DNA from: an uncultured Prochlorococcus sp.
GTDB lineage: Bacteria; Cyanobacteriota; Cyanobacteriia; PCC-6307; Cyanobiaceae
Direction: 5' to 3'
Assembly (NCBI GenBank): GCA_902628235.1
Contig: CACOMD010000001.1
Span: 186,001 to 250,000, forward strand
DNA: 64,000 bases
The first letter of the stretch is position 1. Each line of letters begins with the position of its first letter. The translations under genes were made by a program, and so were the position numbers. The notes beneath the pieces were generated by a model that was given only the letters and a program-made list of their open reading frames with translations, was not told the DNA's origin and did no database searches. Below, one piece after another: positions 48,836 to 56,682 of this stretch.

Positions 48836-49253
48836 ATAAGCGATCACAATTTAAAGTAAATTTGCAATTAAGATGATCTTCCAATATAACTAATGCAGAG
48901 ATTGCATCTAAGTTAATATTTTGTAAAAAAACATCTCTTGGTAAAAACCTTCTAATTCCTTTAATTGGGAAAATCTCGAAGTATCTTTGCCGAGATCTAT
49001 AAGTAGTATTTTTTTCTTCAACAATAGTTAAATTATTTTCTAAAAAAATTAATGATTTAATATGATGATTACTTGTTGTACCATTGCCAATTATTACTTT
49101 TATATTTTTATCTGTTCCTATAAAAGTTTTTATATTTTGAACCAAATATCTACTATCAATAACTAACGCTTTTAGAACTCTCTTACTTTTAAAATCAGCA
49201 AAAATTAAACCGCATTTACATTTTCCAGGATCAATAGATATATATTTTGTCAT
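48813..49253 (-). CDS. YqgF/RNase H-like-fold nuclease family protein
   Basis: The 146-residue protein begins YISIDPGKCKCGLIFAD, the first strand and metal-binding Asp of the YqgF/RuvC-like fold. VIIGNGTTS and the C-terminal NLDAISALVILEDHL, with a second acidic position, follow. It may act in rRNA processing or DNA repair, but it is diverged from RuvX. Its ATG overlaps the DUF3084 stop as TAATG, so the two are coupled. Confidence 0.75.
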   Translation of the reverse strand: MTKYISIDPGKCKCGLIFADFKSKRVLKALVIDSRYLVQNIKTFIGTDKNIKVIIGNGTTSNHHIKSLIFLENNLTIVEEKNTTYRSRQRYFEIFPIKGIRRFLPRDVFLQNINLDAISALVILEDHLNCKFTLNCDRLSKTWMKQ

Positions 49254-50221
49254 TATAGGAGCTTAGAAACTTTTAACTCTACAATTATTGGTTGAGCAGT
49301 TTTACTATCCCTTAATGAAACAACTTCAAATTCAAAATCAAAACCTTTATTTTTTCCAATAAAACTTTGTAATTTTTTCACTGAATCACTTTTTAGCTTT
49401 ATTTCATTAACAAGAGAACCTCGTCTTTTAGCTTCTGCCAGTGATGAAGCAAGTAGTAAATTTATTGTATTTTTAAGATCTTTAATATTATTATTTTTAT
49501 TAATGAAAGAATTTTTAGATATGATTTCATCTTTTAAAACAATAGTCTTATTTTCTATTAATTCAGGAAAAGCATAAACATAATTTTCTCCCTCTAAAAC
49601 ATTTCGAACAGATTTAATATTAATTATCCAATCACCTCCATTTCTGATCGTTTTCTTCAATTCATCGATGTGGTTTTTACGAAGCAACAATATTCTTCTA
49701 GGCTCTTTTAGTTTTGGATTCACTTGTTCTTGAGTAATACTATTCGCATTTTTAATGATATTTTGCATTTGTGAATCAATTTTATTTTTTTTATCTTTGT
49801 CTATTTCAGCAATAAATATAGATTGACCACTACTTATTACAACTTTTCCACTTCTTAAAGCAATAATATTACTCTCTAATTTTGTCAGCTCTTTTTCTTT
49901 TTTAATTATCTTATCTTCTAAGGTTTCTCTTTCTGATTTTAATGACAACAAAAGTTTTCTACTCTCCTGCAATTTTTTTTGCAGATCGCCTAATCGAAAA
50001 AGGCCAACTCTAAGCTGACTATTTACTAATAATATTAAAGATATTGATGAGGCACTGATAAAACTTCCAGTAATAATAGTAATTAATGTAGCAGTTTTTC
50101 TAGGTCTTAATTTAAAGATACTAAATCTTGCTTTACCAATTTTTGTTCCTAGTAAATCACCAAAGGAGGATACTAACCCTCCAAGTAAAAGTAAGAAAAT
50201 AATTAAGAGCCAACCAGACAC
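49253..50221 (-). CDS. DUF3084-family membrane protein with coiled coil
   Basis: This 322-residue protein has two N-terminal membrane spans (about 4-24 and 43-67) separated by LGTKIGKARFSIFKLRPRKTA, then a coiled coil (about 75-125, LQKKLQESRKLLLSLKSERE type), then a mixed alpha/beta part. It matches the cyanobacterial DUF3084 pattern. Function is unknown. It stands between ntcA and the YqgF-like gene on the same strand, a frequent marine picocyanobacterial order. Confidence 0.8.
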   Translation of the reverse strand: MSGWLLIIFLLLLGGLVSSFGDLLGTKIGKARFSIFKLRPRKTATLITIITGSFISASSISLILLVNSQLRVGLFRLGDLQKKLQESRKLLLSLKSERETLEDKIIKKEKELTKLESNIIALRSGKVVISSGQSIFIAEIDKDKKNKIDSQMQNIIKNANSITQEQVNPKLKEPRRILLLRKNHIDELKKTIRNGGDWIINIKSVRNVLEGENYVYAFPELIENKTIVLKDEIISKNSFINKNNNIKDLKNTINLLLASSLAEAKRRGSLVNEIKLKSDSVKKLQSFIGKNKGFDFEFEVVSLRDSKTAQPIIVELKVSKLL

Positions 50222-50268
50222 AAATTGTTATTCATCCTATTTTTTATAATAATATAGCCATTAATAAA

Positions 50269-51003
50269 TCAATTAAATCTTTTAGCAAGGGCAATTGGAT
50301 CAAATACTGTAATTTTTTTTCTATCTATATTTAATAGTCCAGAATCTTTTAGATCTCCTAATAGTCTCGTAATAGTAACTCTTGTAGAACCTATTGCTTC
50401 AGCTATAGCTTGATGTGAGAGCTTCAAATCAATAGTAATTCCCTTTTCTCCAGCGACTCCAAAGTCTCTACATAAAACCATCAAAAAACTAACCAATCTT
50501 GATGACATATCCCTATGAGTCAGAGTTTCTATCATTGATTCTGTCTGCAGAATCCTACTTGATAATCCTTGCAAAAGTAATAATCCGACAGATGCATCAG
50601 CTTCAATTGCTCTTAAAACAGAATTAGCAGGAGCAGTTATCATTTCAACTCTTGTAAAAGCAATAGAATGATAAAAACGGTCAGATCTATGCCCAGTGAG
50701 CAGTGAAAGAACCCCAAATACACTATTTTCTCTTAGTAAAGCAACGGTAATCTCATCTCCTGTCTCATAAACTCTGGATAAACGCACTGCTCCTCGTCTG
50801 ACAATATAGACTCTTTCTGCTGGATCGCCAGGGAAAAATATTGTTTTTGACCTTTCAACCATCTCAGTATTAGCACCATCTAATCCCTTAAAAACTTCCA
50901 TTAAAGTTTTATTGATGGGGAAACGTTCTCCAACGGAATTAGTTGTCTTCTTGCCGCTTGATTGTGAAGTTAGGCGACTAAACCCACTATTGGTTGGAAT
51001 CAT
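50269..51003 (-). CDS. ntcA: Global nitrogen regulator NtcA
   Basis: NtcA is a CRP-family activator that binds 2-oxoglutarate and controls nitrogen assimilation. The cyclic-nucleotide-type fold ([21 protein letters not shown]), the dimer helix, and the C-terminal helix-turn-helix ([21 protein letters not shown]) are all present. I chose ATG 51003 (MIPTNSGF, 244 residues); an 18-residue upstream extension would run into the promoter. A site resembling its own binding motif lies upstream. Confidence 0.97.
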   Translation of the reverse strand: MIPTNSGFSRLTSQSSGKKTTNSVGERFPINKTLMEVFKGLDGANTEMVERSKTIFFPGDPAERVYIVRRGAVRLSRVYETGDEITVALLRENSVFGVLSLLTGHRSDRFYHSIAFTRVEMITAPANSVLRAIEADASVGLLLLQGLSSRILQTESMIETLTHRDMSSRLVSFLMVLCRDFGVAGEKGITIDLKLSHQAIAEAIGSTRVTITRLLGDLKDSGLLNIDRKKITVFDPIALAKRFN

Positions 51004-51022
51004 AGTTTTTCTGAATATAAAG

Positions 51023-51064
51023 AAGTTATAGAGAAGCGAAAAAAAATCTTGTATCAACAGTAAC
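51023..51064 (-). promoter_or_regulatory. NtcA-type autoregulatory promoter of ntcA
   Basis: On the minus strand GTTACTGTTGATAC (51051-51064) is GTT-N8-TAC, one mismatch from the NtcA consensus. Exactly 22 bases downstream is TAACTT, fitting the TAN3T -10 element at the classic class II spacing. ntcA autoregulation is known in cyanobacteria. The site lies in the divergent space with the CobA-like gene, so it could affect both. Confidence 0.7.
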
Positions 51065-51168
51065 CATTTTAGGTTTTTATCTAAAGTTTTATTCTTTTAA
51101 GTAAAATTACACTATATGCAGTGCCTATAAATTCAAATTATACTTTATATAGTCTAAGCTTGAAAATA

Positions 51169-51756
51169 ATGGTTGTTAGTGGTTCAACAAACTTATCAAG
51201 AAATAAGAATGATTTTATCAACTTTACTGTCCAAGAAAGTTCTGACAGTAAAGTCAAAAGGATAAAACAAAATGGTCAAATTCAAATTTATCAATCCTCT
51301 TATAGGGGGAGTTATTCTACGATAATTCGAGATTGCATAAGGAACGCAGCTCTAGGAAGAAGAGTATTACTAGTTCAATTAATGAAAGGCGGAGTTAAAC
51401 AAGGGGTTTTAAACCCAGTAAGCTTATGTGATAATCTTTTATGGATAAGATCATCAGATTCTTATGATCAATATGATTATCAGAGTATATCCAATGACGA
51501 TAATATAAAAAATTCAATAAAAAACTCTACTATTGAATTATGGGAATTTTGCAAAAAACAATTATCATCAGGGAAACAAGATCAAGTAATCCTAGATGAG
51601 ATTTTCCGCGCTGTGGAGTTGGGCATGATTCAAGAAGATGATTTAATTTCAGCACTTGAAGACAGATTTATCTCTGGAGATGTAATCCTAACAGGAACGA
51701 AAATTCCAAAAAAATTCTTATTAATGGCTGATCAAGTTACTGAACTTCGCTCGTAA
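51169..51756 (+). CDS. Cob(I)alamin adenosyltransferase (CobA/CobO)-like P-loop-family protein with degenerate Walker A
   Basis: The middle and C-terminus match CobA/BtuR-type adenosyltransferases: CIRNAALGRRVLLVQLMKGG, QVILDEIFRAVELGMI, then DVILTGTKIPKKFLLMADQVTEL. Where the ATP-binding GxGKT loop is expected the sequence reads YQSSYRGSYST, without the GKT lysine. It may bind a ligand without ATP-dependent transfer, or have a new role. I chose ATG 51169 (195 residues); a GTG at 51121 is the alternative. It is divergent from ntcA and 5 bases before dcd. Confidence 0.7.
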   Translation: MVVSGSTNLSRNKNDFINFTVQESSDSKVKRIKQNGQIQIYQSSYRGSYSTIIRDCIRNAALGRRVLLVQLMKGGVKQGVLNPVSLCDNLLWIRSSDSYDQYDYQSISNDDNIKNSIKNSTIELWEFCKKQLSSGKQDQVILDEIFRAVELGMIQEDDLISALEDRFISGDVILTGTKIPKKFLLMADQVTELRS

Positions 51757-51761
51757 AAATT

Positions 51762-52355
51762 ATGCTCAAAAATGACATTTGGATTTCTGAACAAGCTTCC
51801 AAAGGAATGCTAAATCCTTTTCAATCAAAATTAATTAGACATCTAGATCCTAAACAAAAACAGAAAGCAGTTCTAAGTTATGGTTGTTCCTCATATGGTT
51901 ATGATTTAAGACTATCATCTAAGGAATTTCTCATTTTTAGACACGTACCGGGGACAGTAATGAACCCAAAAAATTTCAATCCTAAAAATTTAGAAAGAAC
52001 ACCATTGCATAATGATAAAGATGGAGATTATTTTATTCTACCGGCTCACTCATATGGATTAGGTGTAGCTTTAGAGAGAATGAGAGTCCCTGAAAACATC
52101 ACTGTAATCTGTCTTGGTAAAAGTACTTATGCACGTTTAGGGATTATCGTTAATACAACTCCAGCAGAAGCTGGCTGGGAAGGTCATCTCACTCTTGAAT
52201 TTAGTAATAGTTCTGGTGCTGATTGTCGCATTTATGCTAATGAAGGAATTTGTCAAATACTTTTTTTTGAAGGTGATCCATGTGAAACTACTTATAACGA
52301 TCGAAAAGGTAAATATCAAAATCAACAAGAAGAAGTTACTTTAGCAAAAATTTAA
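51762..52355 (+). CDS. dcd: dCTP deaminase
   Basis: The 197-residue protein has the dCTP deaminase/dUTPase fold: SYGCSSYGYDLRLS, GKSTYARLGIIVNTTPAEAGWEGHLTLEFSN and a QILFFEG end region. It converts dCTP to dUTP for thymidylate supply. It lies one base before thyX, so the two steps toward dTMP are co-transcribed. Confidence 0.93.
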   Translation: MLKNDIWISEQASKGMLNPFQSKLIRHLDPKQKQKAVLSYGCSSYGYDLRLSSKEFLIFRHVPGTVMNPKNFNPKNLERTPLHNDKDGDYFILPAHSYGLGVALERMRVPENITVICLGKSTYARLGIIVNTTPAEAGWEGHLTLEFSNSSGADCRIYANEGICQILFFEGDPCETTYNDRKGKYQNQQEEVTLAKI

Positions 52356-52356
52356 T

Positions 52357-52989
52357 ATGCAAAATGTTCAACTACTATCAATAACACCTGAGGCTGAAAA
52401 AACTATGGCATACATTGCCAGAGTAAGTAATCCCAAGAACCAGGACAATCAAGACTTCTCAAGATTACTAAGTTACTGTATTAAAAATGAGCATTGGAGT
52501 GTATTTGAACAGTCTTTTATGACCCTGCAAATAGAGACCAATAGAGGTATCGCAGCCCAAATACTGAGACATAGATCATTTACCTTTCAAGAATTTTCTC
52601 AAAGATATGCTGATAGCTCACAATTAGGTTATATTCCAATCCCAGAACTTAGAAGACAAGATGTTAAAAATAGGCAGAATTCTATTTCAGATTTGCCTGA
52701 AGAACTTAAAAATAAATACATCAATAAAATTAAAGAAAATTTTAAGAAAACGTCAGATCTATATGAAGAAATGCTGGAAGCAGGTATAGCTAAGGAATGT
52801 GCAAGATTTATTTTGCCTCTAGCCACTCCAACAAGAATCTATATGACAGGATCATGCCGTTCATGGATACATTATGTAAAGTTGAGATCGGCTAATGGTA
52901 CCCAAGAAGAACATAAGCAAATTGCTTTAAATTGCAGAAAAATCTTTAAAGAAAATTTCCCAATTGTATCAAAAGCCTTAGATTGGTAA
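52357..52989 (+). CDS. thyX: Flavin-dependent thymidylate synthase
   Basis: The 210-residue ThyX makes dTMP using FAD and methylenetetrahydrofolate. The family motif RHRxx(S/T)xxExSxR appears as RHRSFTFQEFSQRY (71-84), and the C-terminal LPLATPTRIYMTGSCRSWIHY region is conserved. It replaces ThyA, as is usual in Prochlorococcus. It is followed by a convergent thioredoxin gene with a shared stem-loop between. Confidence 0.94.
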   Translation: MQNVQLLSITPEAEKTMAYIARVSNPKNQDNQDFSRLLSYCIKNEHWSVFEQSFMTLQIETNRGIAAQILRHRSFTFQEFSQRYADSSQLGYIPIPELRRQDVKNRQNSISDLPEELKNKYINKIKENFKKTSDLYEEMLEAGIAKECARFILPLATPTRIYMTGSCRSWIHYVKLRSANGTQEEHKQIALNCRKIFKENFPIVSKALDW

Positions 52990-53027
52990 GCTTAATTATT
53001 AATTTGGTAATTACTAAAGTCATGATT

Positions 53028-53049
53028 TTTAAGAAAAAGCTTTCTTAAA
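53028..53049. terminator. Bidirectional stem-loop between thyX and txlA-like gene
   Basis: TTTAAGAAA and TTTCTTAAA form a 9-bp perfect stem around AAGC, lying between two convergent stop codons. It is AT-rich, with A/T tracts on both sides. It could terminate transcripts from either side; the U-tail is short, so efficiency is uncertain. Confidence 0.45.
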
Positions 53050-53065
53050 GATTAATTTTCTTTTC

Positions 53066-53524
53066 TTATCGTCTTACAAGTAAATAATTTATAGAGTCTT
53101 TTAAAGTTTTTTCTTCCTGAAGGCCAGTAAAAGTTGCCTTTAAATTTGAATTAGAATCTATAAAATTAATTTGAGGTATTCCATTTACTTTAAATTGTTT
53201 AACGAATTTATCCCATTTGGGATTATCAACGTTCAAGAAAACAAAATTTATTTCATTGTCAAAATCTTTTTTCAGTTCTGTCACTTCTGGCGCCATCTCC
53301 TTACATATTTCACACCATTCTGCATAAAATTCTAGATAAGTAGGCTTGCCATTAGTGAATGCTATTTCTGGATTCATCGATAAATTTGCAAAATTTCTTA
53401 ACTGTAAAGTAGATTTAAAAATTGTATTTTTAAAAATTAATATAAAAGCAATTAAAAAAAGTGCAAACAAAGCGTACATGATTTTTTGAAATTGATTTGA
53501 TGAATAATTATTTTTGGATTCCAT
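53066..53524 (-). CDS. txlA: Membrane-anchored thioredoxin-like protein (TxlA/HCF164 type)
   Basis: This 152-residue protein has one N-terminal membrane helix (about 15-32), then a thioredoxin domain with WCEIC (Cys71, Cys74) in LEFYAEWCEICKEMAPEV and the cis-Pro region GIPQINFID. HCF164/TxlA-like proteins act on the lumenal side of the thylakoid in cytochrome b6f biogenesis and reduce lumenal targets. Topology is inferred from the single anchor. Confidence 0.85.
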   Translation of the reverse strand: MESKNNYSSNQFQKIMYALFALFLIAFILIFKNTIFKSTLQLRNFANLSMNPEIAFTNGKPTYLEFYAEWCEICKEMAPEVTELKKDFDNEINFVFLNVDNPKWDKFVKQFKVNGIPQINFIDSNSNLKATFTGLQEEKTLKDSINYLLVRR

Positions 53525-53640
53525 AATTTTGTGTTTTAAGTATTGAAATTTCTAATAAAGAAAATTGATAAAAGGATACTATACTGATACTATGTTTAGA
53601 TCAATTAAAAGAAGATTTTAACTATAAAATTAATTAAAAT

Positions 53641-54981
53641 ATGAATGCAATCTTTGGAACTGATGGAATTAGAGGTATTTTTAACAAAGAAATCACGTCC
53701 GATCTTGCACAAAAGATAGGTTATGCCTTTGGAATCATTAACAATAATACAAATAAAGTTTTAATTGGTAGAGACACAAGAGTTAGTGGAGGTATATTAT
53801 TAGAAGCCTTATCAAGTGGATTAAATAAGTCTGGAAAAGAAGTAATTGATATAGGTATTTGCCCAACACCAGCAATACCATTTCTAATTAAGCATTTTAA
53901 AATTTATACAGGGATTATGATATCAGCTAGTCACAATCCTCCTGAATATAATGGAATCAAAATTTTTGATCATTGTGGTCGTAAATTAAATAAAAAAAAA
54001 GAGATAGAAATCGAAAGTTATTTAAGCAAAATTAATTCAAATTTAATCTTTAAAAAACAAACCAAAATTATACAAAAATTTGATCTTTTAGAAATATATA
54101 AACAAAGTTTAATTGAATCTATAGGAAATAATAATCTTAATGGAATGAAAATAATATTGGATACGTGTCATGGATCTGCCTCAGTCTTTGCAGAAAGTGT
54201 ATTTAAGCAATTAGGTGCAAATATTAATATTATCAATAGTAGTATTGACGGATCAAAAATAAATGTCAAATGTGGTTCAACATGTCTTGATCCTTTAAAA
54301 AAAGCGATAAATGAATTTAATGCTGAAATAGGGTTTAGCTTTGATGGAGATGCTGATAGAGTTATAGGAGTAGATTCAGAAGAAAATATTCTTGATGGAG
54401 ATCATATTTTATTTCTATGGGGCCGAGAACTTATGAGAGAAAAAATTTTATCAAGAAATTTATTAATTACAACCGTAATGTCAAATTTAGGATTTGAAAA
54501 AGCATGGAATGAGCTTGGTGGCTTTTTAATTAGAACGCCAGTTGGAGACAGCTTTATATATAAAGGAATTGAAAAACAAAAGGCAGATTTAGGAGGTGAA
54601 CAATCTGGACATATTCTCTCAAAAATAAATAATTTCTCAGGAGATGGGGTACTGACTGCTATTCAAATAGCCAATTTATGTAGAAAGAAAAATATAACTT
54701 TAAAAAATTTATTAAAAACTAGCTTTAAAGGTTTTCCACAAAAACTGACTAATATAAAACTAAGAACAAATGATAAGAATTTCAAAGATTTAATTGAAGA
54801 TAATATGAATAAATTAATAAAAGATAAATTAGATGAGATATCAGAACCATGCAGAGTTTTTGCTAGAAATAGTGGAACAGAATCCGTTTTAAGAATTTTA
54901 GTAGAAGCAGAAAATAAAAATCTTGTTGAGCATATTTCAATGGAAATGACAAATATTGCTGAAAAAATAATTAAAAAATAA
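53641..54981 (+). CDS. glmM: Phosphoglucosamine mutase
   Basis: The 446-residue phosphohexomutase makes glucosamine-1-phosphate for UDP-GlcNAc, hence for peptidoglycan. FGTDGIRG at the start, the phosphoserine loop ISASHNPPEYNG (Ser97), DGDADR, and the GGEQSGHI sugar loop identify GlmM rather than a PGM/PMM. RNSGTES is the phosphate loop. It is convergent with trmB, 9 bases apart. Confidence 0.94.
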   Translation: MNAIFGTDGIRGIFNKEITSDLAQKIGYAFGIINNNTNKVLIGRDTRVSGGILLEALSSGLNKSGKEVIDIGICPTPAIPFLIKHFKIYTGIMISASHNPPEYNGIKIFDHCGRKLNKKKEIEIESYLSKINSNLIFKKQTKIIQKFDLLEIYKQSLIESIGNNNLNGMKIILDTCHGSASVFAESVFKQLGANINIINSSIDGSKINVKCGSTCLDPLKKAINEFNAEIGFSFDGDADRVIGVDSEENILDGDHILFLWGRELMREKILSRNLLITTVMSNLGFEKAWNELGGFLIRTPVGDSFIYKGIEKQKADLGGEQSGHILSKINNFSGDGVLTAIQIANLCRKKNITLKNLLKTSFKGFPQKLTNIKLRTNDKNFKDLIEDNMNKLIKDKLDEISEPCRVFARNSGTESVLRILVEAENKNLVEHISMEMTNIAEKIIKK

Positions 54982-54990
54982 AATATAATA

Positions 54991-55620
54991 TTAAATTTTT
55001 TTATATAGTATCTCAAAAACTTTTAGTTTTTTTTCACTAACATAATTCTCTCGATTAGTTTTTAAATTTATAGGATTATAAGAATTTAATATTTCACTAT
55101 CTTGATATCTATAAGGAATAAAAAATTTGGAGTCGATTATAGTCATATCCATATATTCAAAAAGTTCCTCAACATCAGTTTTGATTGAAATAAACCCTCC
55201 ATTTGCCATTAGACGAGAAATTTTTTGAATTAACTGAGGTTGTATTATTCTTCTTTTATGATGTTTTTTTTTAAACCAAGGATCTGGGAAATTAAAAGAA
55301 ACGCTTGATAATGCATTAACCGGGAATTTACCAATACAGTCTTCAATTAAATATTCAGCGTTACCGAATGCAAAGAATAAATTATCTATAGATTTATTCT
55401 TTAATTTTAATTTTGATTTATTGACCAATTTTTCTCTAATTTCTACCCCCATATAATTCCAATTCTTATTATGGTTGGCCAAGTTAATTAAGAAATCACC
55501 TGCGCCGCAACCAACATCTAAATGCAGAGGCATAGTATGATTATCAAAAATCTCCTCAAGTGGCGGAAGAGGTTCCACATAATTAAAAACATTACTTAAT
55601 GGGTTGACATGCTGTCGCAT
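54991..55620 (-). CDS. trmB: tRNA (guanine-N7-)-methyltransferase
   Basis: The 209-residue SAM-dependent enzyme makes m7G46 in tRNA. The SAM motif LHLDVGCGAGDFL, VGVEIREKLV-like second strand, and the TrmB-specific FNFPDPWFKKKHHKRRIIQ are visible. No fused domain is present. Confidence 0.94.
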   Translation of the reverse strand: MRQHVNPLSNVFNYVEPLPPLEEIFDNHTMPLHLDVGCGAGDFLINLANHNKNWNYMGVEIREKLVNKSKLKLKNKSIDNLFFAFGNAEYLIEDCIGKFPVNALSSVSFNFPDPWFKKKHHKRRIIQPQLIQKISRLMANGGFISIKTDVEELFEYMDMTIIDSKFFIPYRYQDSEILNSYNPINLKTNRENYVSEKKLKVFEILYKKI

Positions 55621-55770
55621 TTTTATTTCCTCATCATTTAGGATTAAAAAATAAAAAGTAATTTTTCATTTTAAAGATTTAATTTCTGATTTATACCCAA
55701 CTATAAAAATAAATATTACAGTTATTGACGATTGAGGTTTAATATTAAAGTATGTTAATAAGAAAGAATT

Positions 55771-56394
55771 TTGATCTTTATTAATGAATTTTCTGCTTGG
55801 ATCACATTTCAATTATCTGCAATTTTTATATTAGGAATACCTTTATCAATTTTTATATGGTCAATTAAGAAGAAAAACAAAGCTATTGAGAAGTTGTTAA
55901 AAACATATTGGAAGGTTTCAATACTATTTTTCATTAGCCTTATATTATTTATCGGAGGTGTAAATTTTTCATTTTTAACATTAATAATTTCTACTTTTTT
56001 AATGACCATTTGTATTTGGTTATGGACTGATATAAATAGAGAATTGAAAGGCTATAAATTGACAAATGCGCTTGTTACATTAACAAAAGCTTGGAGATGG
56101 GCATTAACTTTCATATCTATTAGTTTTTTAGTTCATGCTTTTCAAGATTTCTCCTGTCTTAATTCAATTAATAGTTCTGAATGTTTAAAGTGGTCTGAAC
56201 CATCAAAGAATTTATCTCAAATAATAAATCAATTATTTAATTTTTTATTTGGTGCAAATTTTACAGAATCAATTGCAAAATTCATAGGATTATTTGCATT
56301 ATTAATTTATATGTTAGGACTATTTCAATGGTTTATTATTAAGCTACCAAGATCTGGAAGAAATTCAGGTTTTTCAAATTATGGAGAATATTAG
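55771..56394 (+). CDS. DUF3177-family membrane protein
   Basis: The 207-residue protein has about five membrane spans (around 12-30, 48-66, 68-86, 108-125 and 180-196). The pattern AIEKLLKTYWKVSILFFI with IWLWTDINREL and TKAWRWALTFIS follows the cyanobacterial DUF3177 family. Function is unknown. The start is a TTG at 55771, as no ATG precedes the first span. Confidence 0.72.
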   Translation: MIFINEFSAWITFQLSAIFILGIPLSIFIWSIKKKNKAIEKLLKTYWKVSILFFISLILFIGGVNFSFLTLIISTFLMTICIWLWTDINRELKGYKLTNALVTLTKAWRWALTFISISFLVHAFQDFSCLNSINSSECLKWSEPSKNLSQIINQLFNFLFGANFTESIAKFIGLFALLIYMLGLFQWFIIKLPRSGRNSGFSNYGEY

Positions 56395-56682
56395 TTATTT
56401 AGAAATTAGTAAAAATATGCTTAAGTAGTTATGAATGAATTTTATAATTAAAATAAAATATCAACGAAAAAGAAAAGATTGGCTAGGATTTTGATTAGGA
56501 AATTATTTAATATATCAAAAGATATAAATGCATGATCCCAATATTGAAAATAATATAGTACTTACAACATTACCGATTAAAACTCCAACCAATAATAGTA
56601 TTAATTTGAGATAAATTTAATATATTCCTAAAAATAAATTTTAATAATACTTAAATAATAAGTATTAGTATTAAAAAGTTAA
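56395..56682. other. Gap with a possible short hydrophobic minus-strand frame
   Basis: There are 288 bases between convergent DUF3177 and ileS. No regular gene is seen. On the minus strand a frame at 56515-56616 reads a hydrophobic 33-residue stretch (LLLVGVLIGNVVSTILFSIL) ending in TGA, but its only early starts are ATT or TTG. A 28-codon plus-strand frame from 56528 overlaps it. It may be a decayed or very small membrane protein gene. Confidence 0.35.

Noticed and set aside
56528..56614. 28-codon plus-strand frame MHDPNIENN
   Set aside because: It is short, has no ribosome-binding site, overlaps the opposite hydrophobic frame, and has no coding-like composition.
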